Below, in pieces: positions 48,936 through 62,309 of a stretch of DNA of 64,000 nt; within the stretch, counting starts at the first letter, position 1; each line of letters starts with the position of its first letter. Source of the stretch: Oreocharis arfaki. Taxonomy: Eukaryota > Chordata > Aves > Passeriformes > Paramythiidae. Position numbers and translations under genes: made by a program. Under the pieces are notes generated by a model, which was given only the letters and a program-made list of their open reading frames with translations, had not been told where the DNA came from and ran no database searches. The DNA is taken from positions 682,001 to 746,000 of the forward strand of contig VZRR01010833.1 in assembly GCA_013398015.1 (NCBI GenBank), read 5' to 3'.

Positions 48936-51900
48936 TAAAAATCTGGGTTATCCCTTTCAGTACAAATTAAATATTTACAACTTTGCCTTATTTCACAACA
49001 GATCAACATGGACAACACACCTTGGTTTGCAACCAAAGATGCAAAATTAATTTCCAAGTGAAAACACCAAAAGTATGGATTATTCTTTCAAAGAAAACAA
49101 ATTTGAGTTCAACATCAAAGGACTATATAATTTCAATGTTACGTGTCAAAACATTAATCTCAAAGCGTGTGATATATCTAAAATTTCGTACTTTAGTTCA
49201 AGGGCTAATTAAGTAAGATTAATTGGAAGCTTAGTGACAGAATAATGGAAAAGATTTAAGCTCTAAGTGGCGAATCAGCAGAAGAGCTTAATTTTATCAA
49301 CTGACACTGGTCTTCACAGTATTAAATTTTATACTAACCTGAAACTATCAGACCATTTTCCAGATATTAAATTTTACTTATTCTAAATTTTGCTCTTTTC
49401 ATTAAAACACGCACAAAAAGAAATCCACAAAAAACTGCCAGCACAAAAAAGGTAATGTCTCTCAAAACATGAGAATATCTGAAATTTGAATAATTGCATA
49501 CTTTCAAAACCTAGGTCTTCATCTAAGTATTTTAACTTCTTCTCCTTATGAATTCTAAAATTACTTGCATTGCTTTCTTCTGTTCCATCTGAACCTGATG
49601 TCTTGCATGATCTTCCCCCACAAGCAGCCTAAACACGGTACTATGTTGATTCTATTCCTACCCCAAGCTGATTACTTTGGTGCAAAACCTTACATATGCT
49701 CATCTTGGCAGTTTAGATCTCCTTGATCATTTCTCTTTCTCCAGTTTTCCGCTGCTGTTTCTCACTTTAGCTTTAGATGGTTATTTTTCAGTCTGCACAC
49801 AGTCGTGTGCATGCACTATGGGAAGAATTAGAGCTCTGCAGATGGGAAGGAGTATCAGATCTTATGATAACAGGTATAAAGGGAGGAAGGATTTTTATAA
49901 AGTATGTCATCTGATGTAAAATCATATTCTCTTTGCCCATTCTGTTTAATTCTTATGAATATCCAGAAAGTAGATTCAATTAAAGCAGCATCACTTAAAA
50001 TAATGGTTGTGGAGTTACAGCTCAATCTTTCAGCTCAGAAGCAATGCTCAAAATGAAAAAGTTGAGACTAATTAGGTAGACACCATAAGTAACAAAGATC
50101 AGATATTGGGGAATAGTTTTGCAGAAGTCAGAAATGTTATTGCAAATGAATTAACTCGATGAGTTATATTACTAGTAAGGCAAGACTATTAATAAAAGTA
50201 AGGAAAGCCACTGAAATGACTTGTACATATTATATTTCAAGTGAATGATGCCTGATTTCAAAAATCACTTCTCTCTCATGAGTCAACCTCTTTCCCTGTT
50301 TAGTTGAAACGACCTAAGAGAAAATAATGCAATTATTACCAGCTGTTTGAGAATATAGATGAGGACATGCACATCTCCAACATGTAATTTTAAAAAAAAA
50401 GAATATGAAGAATTTTCTTAATGGTAAATGCAGAACAAAGAAATCCCAAATTCCAACATTTTAACAGCAGTGAAAATACATCTTTTTTTTTCCTGCAATA
50501 GTAAAGTACCCCTTTCTCTTGCTATCTGCCTCACCAAACTAACAGGACAACACTTATAAATGGATCTTATTTTGAGGAATCTGAGAGTGGATTCAAATTT
50601 AGCTATCTTGATATGCATAACAAGATAAGCTGCAATAAATATGAGCACAAGTATATTGTGGGATATCTGTGAAGATTGTCAACAATGTTATTTTTTATAC
50701 GCCCCCCTTGGGAGGGCCCCTTGGATATGCAAAGCACTTCATGAAAATGGGCTTCAAATATAGGATAACTGATAGTTTCAGGTTTTAAAAAAATCAGAAT
50801 TGCTTGCATTGAGAAAAGTTAAGTATTCTGTATGAAGAATTCAGGAAGCTTTCTGTATGAATTTCTTCGCTTACTAATTGTAAGTCAAGCAGCTGCTTCT
50901 TCTTAACCATTCAATTTCTGAAAATAATGCAAATATTAGGAAAAGAAGAGACAGTGACTGACTACACTGCAATCAGCCCACAGCATGACTGGACTGAAAG
51001 CAGGTTTGATGTCATCCAAGTGAGGACTTGGATAATAAAGAAATAACTGAAGTCATAACAACTATTAAATGCAAACTTCAATCCAGACTTATTGATAAAT
51101 CATAACTGACACTTCCACAGCACTTGTAAGATGATTACCCAAAACAGCAATTCTTACAGCTACTGTTCAGAAAGTTTTATCTGCTCAAAATCACCATCCC
51201 TAAAACTTGTACAAAAAAATGATTTAAAACAGAAGAGGGTAAAGTTAATTTATATGCATCATTTCTTCATGAAAAACAATCAGTGTATGAAAGAGTTTCA
51301 TATAAGTTCAGTTTGGGATGCCATTTAGTTAATTAACTGAGCCATTTGCATTAGCAAACTCAATATTGACTTTAAAACAAAATCTATGTAATTCCTTTAA
51401 ACTCATGAATATTTATGAGCCATAGTGTCTCTGACAAAGTTGGAGTAAAGACTGTATTATTAGAGGAAGATTAAAGCATGCTACTAAAAATATGTACAGA
51501 AGATTTTATTGGCTAAATATAGAATAATTTGATCTCCTTTGATGTTTCCTTGCAAGGCTCCCAGGACCCAACCTTCACAGGTGTTTATTTGGTCTTTTCT
51601 TCTCTCAAAAACTTCTTAATGGAATATTTGCAATATTTTCAACTTTCATTTTTATTAAAAAATCTTTTTTTTTTTCCTCATCAATGCAGAAAACTAAAGC
51701 GGTCCAAAAAAATAATGCCCCAAACAATTTTCTGCTTCATCTGGCTGTCTAGCTTTTGAAAAAGCAAACATATTCCTCCACCCCAAAGGTTTGCTTTGTT
51801 TTTCTTCCATGGTAATATGATCATGTTAATCACAGTCTTCTGAATATCTGCATTTTTATATGTAATACTTGTAACTAATTGTCATTCATTCTGCTCTCAA

Positions 51901-52534
51901 CTATCTCAGCAATCCTCCTTTGTCAAGGACATTTTTGAGCACAAGAACCTCCACCTTAAATCTCTGCTAAAGAATCTAGTCCAGGAATAAGTTCTTTTCT
52001 TTATCTTTTTTTCTCACTCAGTTCCTGAAATCCAAAAGCAGCCACGACAACTTTATAGTTCTTCCAGTAATACTTAATGAAGGATATTCCAACAGGAAAA
52101 TTATACTAAAATAAACGTACAATGCCCTAAATGTCCTTTCCCTGGTTTACAGCAGAAAGTACGATATACGTCCCTCAGTCCACACTCAGTTCTGTGAGGC
52201 CTTGAAATGGTTAAGGGCTTAAACTTAGGACTTTGCCCATTATGGCAAAATTATATAAAGAAACTGCGACCATCAAAGCCCACTCTCCACAGAGATGTGC
52301 TTCCTGGTGGGAACTGGACTGTGAGCTAAGCCACCTGACGGGAACTTGAGATAGGATAAAGGTGATACTATTGTCCAATTATCTCAGGTCTAGGAAGAAG
52401 TAAACAAGGCTGGAGGGAGAAGAATATATCCTCAAAGAAAGCCAAACTCAGCAGCTGTGCTGAGAATCAGCTCTGAGTGGGTTCAGGGTGGGAGGAGGAG
52501 AGTTTTTGGGTGTGTGACAGGAGTGAACACACAT

Positions 52535-52860
52535 CTTCCCTTACACAAACTGGCTCAGTTGTAAAACCTCCCACCCCAGGAAGGCCACATCCACATTCAT
52601 GTGAGCATTCATGTGAGAGGCAGCTGAGGAGGTGTCATAAACCATCAGAGACCCCAGAAGTGTCCCCCATATTCATTCCTAAGGCCTTACACCAGATAGT
52701 TGATCAGCACAAAGTGATGCAACAGATGCAGAGTCTGTTGCAAGAGACTGTGTCAAACTTCTCACCAGGGGAGGTACCTGGGCATTCCCACCTGGCTTGA
52801 ACATGTATTAATCCCATGAACTCTATCTTTTGTGGGACCCTCACCACTGAGAAGGCCAGA
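52535..52860 (+). mobile_element. LTR fragment, same family as 62310-62980
   Basis: The segment aligns by eye with the LTR near 62.3 kb. Shared landmarks are ACACAAACTGGCTCA against ACGCAACTGGCTCA, CATAAACCATCAGAGACCC against CATAAACCATCAAAAATACC, and CAGGGGAGGTACCTGGGCAT against CAGGGGAGGCTTCTGAGCAT. The 3' third of the element is missing. Upstream sequence from about 52190, with a TATATAAAG at 52253-52261, might belong to another LTR, but I could not confirm it. Confidence 0.65.
52594..52617. repeat. Two tandem 12-bp units in LTR fragment
   Basis: CATTCATGTGAG occurs twice, back to back, within the LTR fragment at 52535-52860. The related LTR at 62.3 kb does not show this duplication. Confidence 0.85.
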
Positions 52861-52910
52861 AGAAAAGGATCATCAGGACACCATCAGGTTTCATGAGGAA
52901 GTAACTCCAG

Positions 52911-53310
52911 TGAGGTCTCCCCTCAGTCTCCTTTTCTCCAGGCTGAACAGACCCAGTGACCTCAGACACTCCTCAAACAGCTTCCCTTCAGGGACCTTCA
53001 CCATCCTCACTGCCCTCCTCTGGAAGCTCTCTAATAGTTTAATGTCTTTTATGTACCGTAGCACTCAAAACTGCCCCCAGGACTCAAGGTGAGGCTGCCC
53101 CAGTGCAGAGCAGAGCAAGACAATCCCCTCCCTTGCCCGGCTGGCGATGCTGTGCCTGATGCCCCCCAGGACAGGGTCGCCCCTCCTGGCTGCCAGGGCA
53201 CTGCTGGTTCATGTTCAACTTTCCACCAACCAGGACCTCCAGGTCCTTTTCCCCAGTGCTGCTTTCCAGCATCTCATTCTCCAGTCTGCCCATATATCCA
53301 GGGTTGAAGA
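52911..53310 (-). mobile_element. CR1 LINE fragment lacking its 3' terminus
   Basis: The plus strand begins GGTCTCCCCTCAGTCTCCTT with TTCTCCAGGCTGAACAGACC and runs through CCTCCAGGTCCTTTTCCCCA. This is the reverse complement of the CR1 ORF2 end and 3' region. The terminal part (the ATTCTGTGA repeats) is missing at the 52911 side, where an LTR fragment lies close by. It is in the same orientation as DMD. Confidence 0.88.
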
Positions 53311-54262
53311 AAAGTCTAACTTTATTTCAGACTATTGCATTTGTGGGAATTTTAATTACATAGGCATGTTGCTGTATGGACAGGTCTATATAATTAAAGT
53401 ATAATCTTTATCTTGTAAACAGCGAAGAGTAAAACATTGATTTTTAGGCCCCTATGGTCTTCCTTAATAGAGATGGATGAAACACCTGACAGACAATGCC
53501 GGTGTCTGTCTTGGAACTGAAGTTTTAAAAAGCCCAAACCATTGTCATTGATTGGTGTGCAGTAGCATCTGAGCATTGTTCGTTACAGGTGAAATCTCTC
53601 TCAGATGCACAGAACATTGTAGTAAAAAAAAATGTTTAAGGATTTGTCTGAAGTGACTTATTTGATATCTGGTAATTCAGCTACATGAATATTACCTTAA
53701 CGTAGCTGCCATCACATATGTATTGACAATTAGTTCTTCTTGCCCTCAAATCACTTGGCATAACTTCTTAAATGCTTGATTAATATATTCTGGATTTGTG
53801 TGGCAAACAGGAATAAAAAGGAATTTTAAGATGGTCGTTGAGATAGTATGATGTATATTGTATATATACACACATACACGTATTTAATCATGCTTTTATG
53901 ACCTCATTGGCTAATACAGGCATGACTTGACTTTATTTCATAAATATTTTTCTTTGCTTAGATTTTAAAATTTTAATTAATACTAGCTGCTAGCAATACA
54001 CAAATTAAAAAAAAAAAATTAACTCTCTATATACTTGTTTCATAGAGCTTGTGACATTCTCATGTTTGTCCAATGAACATTTATATCCAACTTCATTTTG
54101 CTATATGTGAGGTCATTTGTTAGTATGGCTGATGATAACATGAATGTGGACTACACCTAATTAGCCATCTATGACAAACTGTCACAGGTAATTCAGCATA
54201 ACAAAAGACTTTATCATATTTAATGAATTCCGGTCACTCATAAAATGAAAGTAAATTCAGGA

Positions 54263-54268
54263 AAATGC
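54263..54268. repeat. Target-site duplication, left copy
   Basis: AAATGC lies immediately before the TG of the LTR at 54269. It matches the right copy at 54842-54847 exactly. Confidence 0.85.
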
Positions 54269-54841
54269 TGTGGTGGTTGGTAAATAAATTAGTAGCTTAA
54301 AGACAAGGTGAATGGATCGGCTCCTCCCAGGGTCCTTTGTTCTTTCATTGTTGTGTGTTCCCTTTTTGTTATTGCTATGGATTTTGTATTTCCCCTTCCC
54401 TGTCTTCCCTGTGTCTCCCCTTCCGGGTTGCTCTCCCCTCTCGCTCTCCCCTTGGCCCCTGTTCCTGGCCACTCCTTCGGGTTTCCCCTATTTGCCCCTG
54501 CACCTCAGCCCGCCCCTGTACCACCCCTGTGCCCTGAGACCATTGGTTCTCATGCTCTCTCCGCCCTCCCTTTCCCCATATAAGACCCCACGGCCCTCGT
54601 GTGTCTTGGTCTTCGCCTCTGGGTTCGTCCTGGGGCCATGGCCTCTGGGATTCCCGATGCCATCTAAATAAAGCTTTTTCTGTGGAACCCATGCGGAGAC
54701 CCTCCTCGCCTCCTTTTCCACCGCCGCGTCGAGGAGCTGATGCTTTGCCGGGGCGCGAACGCTCCGAGCGCCTTTGACGCTCCCGGGAAAGACGCGACCT
54801 GCCACGCCGCTGCCAGGGCGCATTTAAAAACATTTGCAACA
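54269..54841 (+). mobile_element. Complete solo LTR with perfect 6-bp target duplication
   Basis: The element is 573 bp, starts TGTGGTGG, ends GCAACA and is flanked on both sides by AAATGC (54263-54268 and 54842-54847). It contains an inverted CCAAT box near 54541, a TATA box in CCATATAAGACC (TATAA 54579-54583) and AATAAA at 54667-54672. The order U3, R, U5 is therefore on the plus strand. The GC content is far above that of the surrounding intron. A 6-bp duplication is usual for class II (ERVK/alpharetrovirus-like) elements, so that class is inferred. No internal viral sequence remains, which points to LTR-LTR recombination. The open frames on both strands here are composition artefacts. Confidence 0.9.
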
Positions 54842-54847
54842 AAATGC
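54842..54847. repeat. Target-site duplication, right copy
   Basis: AAATGC lies immediately after the terminal CA of the LTR, identical to the left copy. It fixes both ends of the insertion. Confidence 0.85.
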
Positions 54848-57800
54848 CAACCTTCTGATCCCCAAAATGCCAGTTATATTATTCTTATTTCAAATTGAAA
54901 GAACAGAAATCTAACTGTAGCGTTCATTTTCTAACATATTTTCCCCTCCATACCACAAATAGCAACAGTAGCAATTGCAGTAGTTCCAGCTGTGAGCTCG
55001 CATTAAGCTGCACTGAGATGCTGGAAATTTTATGTCATTGCAGGTAATCTATGAATAATTTCCACTCAAGGCAAGTTACAATACATGAACTATAACCTTG
55101 TTGTGACTTTGTGTTTCTGCACTTTTGGGCCCATCTGTTTCTCTCTACACTTGATCAACCAAGCTAAGACAACCTATGCCTGTTCTGGTGGTACAGAAAG
55201 TGTTCACAAATTATAGCCATGCCACTCCACTCTAATTTTTATCTTGTCCACATAGCACAACAAATTGATTTGCTGTGGCAATAAACAGTGAAATAGTCTC
55301 TTCAGTGTCTAGCAATTAGAACTAATACTAGTAGACAAATTAAAAGGCAGCAAAACAAAATGTCTCCATCAGGCACTTATAATAACCTTCATAATACATA
55401 CAGTAGATGTTGTGAAGACTAAGGTGGATAAATGAGGAGAATGCTGATTTTGGCATCCAGCTTACTTTCAGATAATTTAGCTCATCGCTCTTGGCTGACA
55501 CCAGACCAAGAATAATATTAAAGAGTAATAAACTCCTTCCAGCAAACCTCTGATTCCATGGTTCACTGGTCTCAGACCTAATCTATCAATCTATTTACTG
55601 CACAGTAAAAGGTAAGAAACCCATTATAGATCTGTTACATGCCATGGCAGGTGGTATATGACAAGAACTGAATTCATCACAAACTCCAGTGCCTAGTACC
55701 CCTTTGTATGCTTTGAAGCACTAGGCAGTTACCTTACTTGGCTATCACAGCAGAAGATACTTTAAGCTTTGAAAATAAATGAAAAAATCTTGATGTGAAA
55801 GCATAAAAATGGTCATAAACCACTTCATTTTTCATAATATTAAGCCTTCACAAAGATAGTGCTATTTTCATTTTTACAAGAAATACTGGCTTTGGAGAGG
55901 GTACAATAAGTAAAACCAGGATAGAATTTAAAAGTCATGACTTTCAAATGTGGGCTTTAATCTTCATTCTCTGCTTAAACTATACTGTATTAGGTAACAG
56001 CCTATTAGAATCACTATTAAATAAAGTTGTCGAAAAAAATGTCATGTTAAAATTATTACTATCCAAAGGAAGTAAAACTCCTTGCGTACCTACTCTCAAG
56101 GTCATCAGCACGGGATATAAACACCTAAAAGCAAAGACAATTCTGAAGTAAAAGCTAAAAAGATACTTTTATGTGACTGCAATTCCTTTCATTCTAAATT
56201 TCTTTTCTAGGTTATTTCCATTGCTGTAGGGCAACAGTTTCTATGACTGTAAAGAAGGTTTGAACACGACTTATTTCAAATATGTCACCTTGAAGGTTAA
56301 GACTCACAGGTGTTATCCCCTATTCCCCTGCTTGGCAGATCAAGGCAAAACAAAAATATGTGATAACTTTAGGAGATATTTGGCTACATTTTCAGCTGTT
56401 GTAAATTTTCCCAGCTTCTCTGAAGTAAGCAGAATTACTCTCGTGTACACCAGATAAGGACCTACCTAACATTATTTATGTAACTGTCATGTATGTTTCA
56501 TATCTTGAAAATAGTATCATCGTGAAAAATGAGATTATAAATAATAGATTGTTACATATTCATTTCTAGCAGAGATGCCAGAAAAGGTTTGAAACAAAAG
56601 ATTAAAGCATAGGATACACTCTTAAGAGGGGGTGAAGAGACAGAAAAGCCCCAGAGAATTCTCTGTGTGATGATGTTTGTCAACTGCACTTTGAGGAACA
56701 CAAAAAATACATCCTCATCACTACAACTGACTACGGAATCATCCTCAGGTGACCCAAGAAGTTTGCCTGATATAAAAGTGCCCATCCTGTGAGCTTTGGC
56801 TCACAGTAAATATCTGTGGGTTTTTCCAGTTCTTACATATCTACAGCTGAACAAAGAGAACATTATGTTCCTCTGTCAGGCTTGCAGAGTTTCTTCCCAT
56901 GGTTTCTAGTTTTAATTCATATCCTAGATTTTCAGGGCAGAAAGCGAAACAAATAATTGAGGATTCCTACACAAATCATGAGTAACAACAACAACAACAA
57001 CAAAAAGCCAATGAAAAAATAATTATTTTTCTCTTCAGAATCATTGGGAAAAATCTTACAGAACCCCAAAATAAGCTTCTTTTTGTTTTGTTTCGTTTTC
57101 TACATCTGTCAAGATTACAGAGAAAACAGAAAACCTGAGAAAGAGAGCACTTTCAGAGATGTATGGATTTCAGTGTTACAATTTTCAAACTCAATTTCTG
57201 TTCATTTACAAAAACAGACAAAAAACCAACAGAAAAACCCAAATCACTGCATTTTTCATATTCTTTAGATTCAGAGACAAAGGAACAATGAGAACTCAGC
57301 TTTATACATCTTCATCGGTAGATAACAGAAATAAAAATGATGTGGTTAAGTAATGATCTCAAATGGAAGATTATTTTTCTTGGTTTAGTCTCTTTAAGTA
57401 GTAAAAGAAATTTTTCAAGTAATAAATTCCAGGAATAATTATCTTGCCAGACACATTAGATCTAGGAGACATAAAATTCTAAAAATTCAGTAAATTGTAA
57501 TGATTCACTAAACAGTGGTTTTGTCTCCCATATTTCACCCAAACCCAAGTACTTTCAACAACATTCATGGCTGCTCTCTGTGATGAGAGACCTGAAACAT
57601 TTTTGAATCAGCCAGCAGCAAATGAAAATTCCAAGTTTTTAGGTATATGACTAATCAGTAAAATGCTATACTCAGTGACAAATTGCAGATTTTCTTAAAA
57701 TATATTTATGTAATCTGACTAAAAAAGAAAGTTTTTTCCTGAAAACTTATGCTGTCTTTTTAAAATCACAGCTTAGATATTGACATGGTCCCTGAATTCA

Positions 57801-59109
57801 GCTATGTACATGCTTCCTTCAGCCAGTAAATAACACTATTTTGATCTTGAAATGTTCTGAATTTTTCTATATACATTGATTTCAGAAGCCCATTTGCAGA
57901 GGAAAAGATGCTTCTGTCCAGCCACTGAAATAATGATTTATGTGTCCAACCTGGAGTTTGTGAATGTGATCAATATTTATTATCCACTTTTGCCTAAGTC
58001 ATTAGCTAATATTCTGAACTTTGCCAGACTGCTCCTGTTAGGAAGAAACTAGCAAGAGTACCACATCAAGTTCCTTTTTATTTCTCAGGTCTGTGCTTGA
58101 AATTCAACTGTGTTTATGGAAATGATAAAAAAAAAAAAAAAGGCCAAAAAATCAGGATGTAGTATTCTTGACCAGAAAGTCTACCTTGTCTTTTCAGTAA
58201 GGTACTCAGAAGATTACATTCTCTCTTCCCACCTCCCCCCTCCCCCGGCCCCAAGCTGAACATAATGATTTATTCTTCCTTTTCCCCCCAGCATCCTGGT
58301 AACTTTAACAAACAGATACCACAGGTTAATGTCCCCGACTCTGACTTCGCAATCAGTCTCAACAGAAATCCTTCAGCTGATTCTACCTCGATTGTTTCCA
58401 ACCAGGCTAATCCATACCTTGGGTGGTAGTACCCTGGACAATGCTTTCTATTGTTTCTACCACGAAAACACTCAAATTATCTACCTCTCTTTGCCACATT
58501 TGTTACTCATTTCATCAGTTTTCAGCACAAAAATATGCTACTTCAGCAATAAAAAGGAACAAAATCCTCCCCCACTTCTTTTCATCAGTATGGAGATCCT
58601 AGAAAGCAAAATACGTGGTACTTTGCTACACAAAAACCAGAAGTGAATGTTCAAGGTTGGAAGAACTGTGGTGGAAGGTGAAACAGTAGTCGTAGTGTCC
58701 ACCTTGGGGTTGAGAACAGGAGAGAACTGGGAATTATCAAGAATTTCTTGATAAAGAAAATCAAACGTTTGCCTCTCACACACCTGTTTACAAAGCCTGG
58801 TATATTTGCTGTACCAGCAAAAGAGCCAGGCTACAAGAATGATGCTCTGCATTCCACCCTTAAGCAGAAGAACTGTAATTTAGGGAGTATATCTGAATGC
58901 CACATCATCACTCCAGTCACTAATAGTCTTGATTTGCTATCACTGTTTCTCACAACAGTGTATTGTACCCATCTTTTTTCCTCAGGTTCATTATGCACAC
59001 AAATGTCTCTTCAGACAGAGAAAAACTACACATACCAGAAAATATATAATGCAAACATTCACCGCAGATTAAAATTTTATACTGCAGTTATATCAGTAAT
59101 ATGTCTAAC

Positions 59110-59259
59110 CTTTAACAAACGATGGTTAGCCTCCTTCAGTGTACTCTCAAGCTTATGTTTTTTGTCTGGGTTCAGTGATGCACTTCCAAGTGCTATTCCT
59201 CCAGTTTCATTTAATCGTTTCAGTATTCCCTTGTGGGGCGGCAGCTCTCCAACTCTTAA
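59110..59259 (-). CDS. DMD: Dystrophin exon 47, rod-domain repeat R18
   Basis: This is a phase-0 exon of exactly 50 codons (150 bp), equal to human exon 47. It starts LRVGELPPHKGILKRLNETG and ends EANHRLLK. The human form begins LLVEELPLRQGILKQLNETG, so the ELP...GILK.LNETGG core is conserved while the middle (IALGSASLNPDKKHK) has diverged. The acceptor is TGTTCCAG ending at 59260 and the donor GTTAGA begins at 59109. The segment continues the helical bundle of R18. An open frame of 180 codons on the plus strand (58748-59290) overlaps it, but that frame is an antisense shadow with no support of its own. Confidence 0.97.
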
Positions 59260-61268
59260 CTGGAACAGACAAATACAGCAGTTAAGATGAACTGTAGTAG
59301 AATTTTCAGCTCTCTTATCTTGACCCTTATTGATTTGTGTATCAGCCAAAGGAATAAACTCAATTCAAGACAAAATAACTGTTTCTTTCTGAATGTAGAA
59401 GGATTAAAAAAAAAAAAAAAAAGAGAGACTTTATAGGGAAATCAAGTCTAAAGAGAGTTTTACATGACAAAATACAGGGCTTCTCAGGATACTAATCACT
59501 GTTGCATTACAAATTCCAGCCCTGGACACTCAATACTTCATGTATTTCAATTTTAATAACCTTGTAATATGGTATGGAGCAAGCATTTTGGAGAAGTGTT
59601 TTAATATGTTCCAGGCTGTGAACAGTCATCCAGATGGTATGTGGTGAAAAGCCCTCCACTCCAGTTTAACCTCTTAATTAAGAATGCTCATGTATGTTCA
59701 TTTAAAAAAAAAAAAAAAAAAAACGCCAAAAGGAAATTCAAGGCAGCATCAAAATGCACCACTTCTCCACCACGTATGGTGTTACCGAAAACTTGTATTG
59801 TCCAAGTGACTTAATATATCAAGTAAGGTTAATGTCGCTAAGTGACAAAATTCTTCAAGGGTTTTATTGTTGTGGGTTTTTTCCCTTTTTTGTTTGTTCT
59901 GTATTATTAACAAAAGCAGGTAAGTATGAAATGAGCCATGCTGCAGGGCAATGCTTTATTATTTGCTCCATTAGGATGTATTCCCTTTTGTTCAGCACCA
60001 AAAGAAGGTGGACTGTATAAAGAAGATACAAGTAAGATTTCCTAACACCTGTAATTTTAGACTATATATTCCTTGGGAATACTATATAGGAAATATTTGA
60101 GCATGTGTGAAGAGTAGAGCCTTCCTGGCTCTAAAGAACCTATTTAGTCTTTAAATCCTTAATCATTTCTGCAAATTTTAAGATGCATCTAACACCCCTT
60201 AAAAGTATTTCTCTGCCTTGGATCTGATATCCTCAACAACAGAGCCTCACAAATTCCCTGACCAACACAAAGGCATCTTATGCTAAACAGAGGGACAAAC
60301 TCATCACATGGCTGAGTGGTGAGTGTCATTCCTCAAATGATATTAATCCTATTTTTATTTAAAAAGAAACTTGAAGATAGTTCTTTACTAAGTAATCCTT
60401 TAGGGTTTGTTTTGTTTGTTTGTTTTTTTTTTAATACTTTGTTGTGAGAAGGATAGAACAAACTAACTAGTTTTCTTCAGATTCTTTAATGCTCTATTCA
60501 TCACTTGCTGAATTTGTTCAACTTGGATTTACATGAAGGAAAACTAGGTCCTTACCCCCAGGGGAGGAAAGGAAATCCTTCAGGCATATATTCTATAAGT
60601 AATATGAATTTTCCAATTACAGTTTAATTTAGTATTGTACAAGTCATTAAAAGTAGTCATTCTACTGAACACATTTCAAAAAACTAAACAGAGAAACTTC
60701 TGTTGAATATCTTTACTAGCAGTATCAAAATCTAACATATTCATGAAAATATTCCAGTCTTTAAAAACAAATATTTAATATTCTGATGGGGTTTTTTTAA
60801 AGTTTTCTTAAAAATAAGTCACCTAGATATTTAGTCTAGAAAATGTTGCAGCGATATTTTAATGAGTTGACATTCATAATTATGCATGCAGTTCTGGATA
60901 CTCTTGTGAAATACTGAATACCGTTTAATAAGTGAGAAATTATAAAATGTTAACAAGGTACCTATAGAGAAATGCTATACATACAAACCAGTCATGTTCT
61001 GAATTAAGAAATGAGGATGAAAAAGATAACGATTGATTTCCTAGTTTCACGATATTTTTCTTTTAGTACACTTTCCATTACTTTTCTGCTTTTAGTATGA
61101 TCAGTACGTATTTGTACCTGGGTTTTGAAATTCCCTGCTTTGATTTATCTAAAAAAGTTATATGAATGCTGTGTTTGATGTCAGAAACTATTTAGGAAAA
61201 CAGCTTTTAATTTTCTTCAATGTAGAATTGATAAAGTAAGGAAACCTTAAGAATAGAGCTTACAATAC
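59260..61268 (-). other. DMD: DMD intron 46, complete (2009 bp)
   Basis: This is a short intron between exons 46 and 47, close in size to the human intron 46 (about 2.3 kb from memory). It contains A runs at 59405-59421 and 59703-59722 and no recognisable transposable element or gene. Confidence 0.92.
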
Positions 61269-61416
61269 CTTTACTTTGCTCAGGCAGTCTCTCAACTGGT
61301 CTTCATTCCCTTGTTCAAGGGGAATACGAGTAACGCTCTCTGCTTCCTCTAACCATAAAATCAACTTGTTCAAATCCTCTTGAAATTCTGATAAAATACT
61401 CTTTTCTTCCTCTATC
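61269..61416 (-). CDS. DMD: Dystrophin exon 46 (human numbering), rod-domain repeat R18
   Basis: This is an internal exon of dystrophin, the cytoskeletal protein that links actin to the sarcolemmal dystroglycan complex. It is 148 bp, the same as human exon 46 as I recall it. The first base (61416) completes a codon begun in exon 45, then 49 codons follow, starting IEEEKSILSEFQEDLNKLIL and containing the spectrin-repeat tryptophan in ILWLEEAE. The acceptor is ATTACAG at 61417-61423 and the donor GTATTG begins at 61268. The human counterpart begins LEEQKNILSEFQRDLNEFVL, so identity is high and ungapped. By family knowledge this segment forms amphipathic helix in the triple-helical repeat R18. 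Exon 45 is not within the window. Confidence 0.97.
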
Positions 61417-62309
61417 CTGTAATAAAAATGCAAAATTAATGTTTCTAGAAATTTATTTTTTATATTGAAGTGCTTATCCATACTGAAGGATGAGGGATAA
61501 CTAATTCTTAGAATTTATAGTAATTATTTTTATAAGTGGGCCACGGATTTCTTTTTTATCAAAATTATCAAACACCAACACCCATTTAACATGGCATGAA
61601 ATGTATTTTAAAAGAAAAGCTCAAGGCGTAATTTACACCACCACTAAATTCAGCTTCCAAATTACATATGGCAGTTAGCAAACAAGCACACCAGAAATAA
61701 AACAGTTAATTATTCAGACTAGAGTTCTGTTTGAACAGAATTTTAACAGCAGGGAAACACTGTGTCAACAACTAAGAATTCTAGCATCAAGTGTTACCAA
61801 ACTGAACCTGTAAAAAGTGACACATGCTCATTTGGACATACTAAGCAAAAGAGATATTTCAGTAACTGTGCCACATAGTTTGTGTTAAGAGTCACAAAAA
61901 ATAGGTAAGGTTCACAGTCGACAAGAAGGAATAAGATGGGATTCATGAAAGCTAACTTTAGATGTCTACTCTCCCTTTGTCTCCATCTACAACTCATCTG
62001 CTAATTTTCGTTATGACTAAATAAATATACTGAGATGTGAACTTTCGTGCAAAAGCTTCTGAAGTTATCAAGAGATGCAGGCAAATAATTTCAAGAGCAG
62101 TAGGGAAGAGCATTGGAAAAATGCAAACCCTTGAGATTAACACTTTGAGTGGGCCCTTCTTAAGGAGAAATAATATGTTTTGTATAGAATACTAGTAATC
62201 TATCCACTGTTATTCACAGAGTATTACCTGTATGGAAAGATGAAAGATTAAATACTTATCAAAATTAAACAATAAAAAGCAGATCCTGTAAGGAGGGATA
62301 ATGTTTTTA

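Larger units (their letters stand above)
45739..59109 (-). other. DMD: DMD intron 47, complete (about 13.4 kb)
   Basis: The intron holds an unclassified GC-richer block (48300-48935), an LTR fragment (52535-52860) followed by a CR1 fragment (52911-53310), a well-bounded solo LTR (54269-54841) and short simple repeats, such as CAAA units at 46008-46030 and AAC units near 56988-57004. The remaining sequence is AT-rich and unremarkable. Confidence 0.9.

Noticed and set aside
54312..54842. Overlapping frames of 111-155 codons on both strands
   Set aside because: They lie inside a GC-rich solo LTR where stop codons are rare; composition explains them.
58748..59290. 180-codon open frame on the plus strand
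   Set aside because: It overlaps DMD exon 47 in antisense and has no domain, no codon bias and no splice context of its own.
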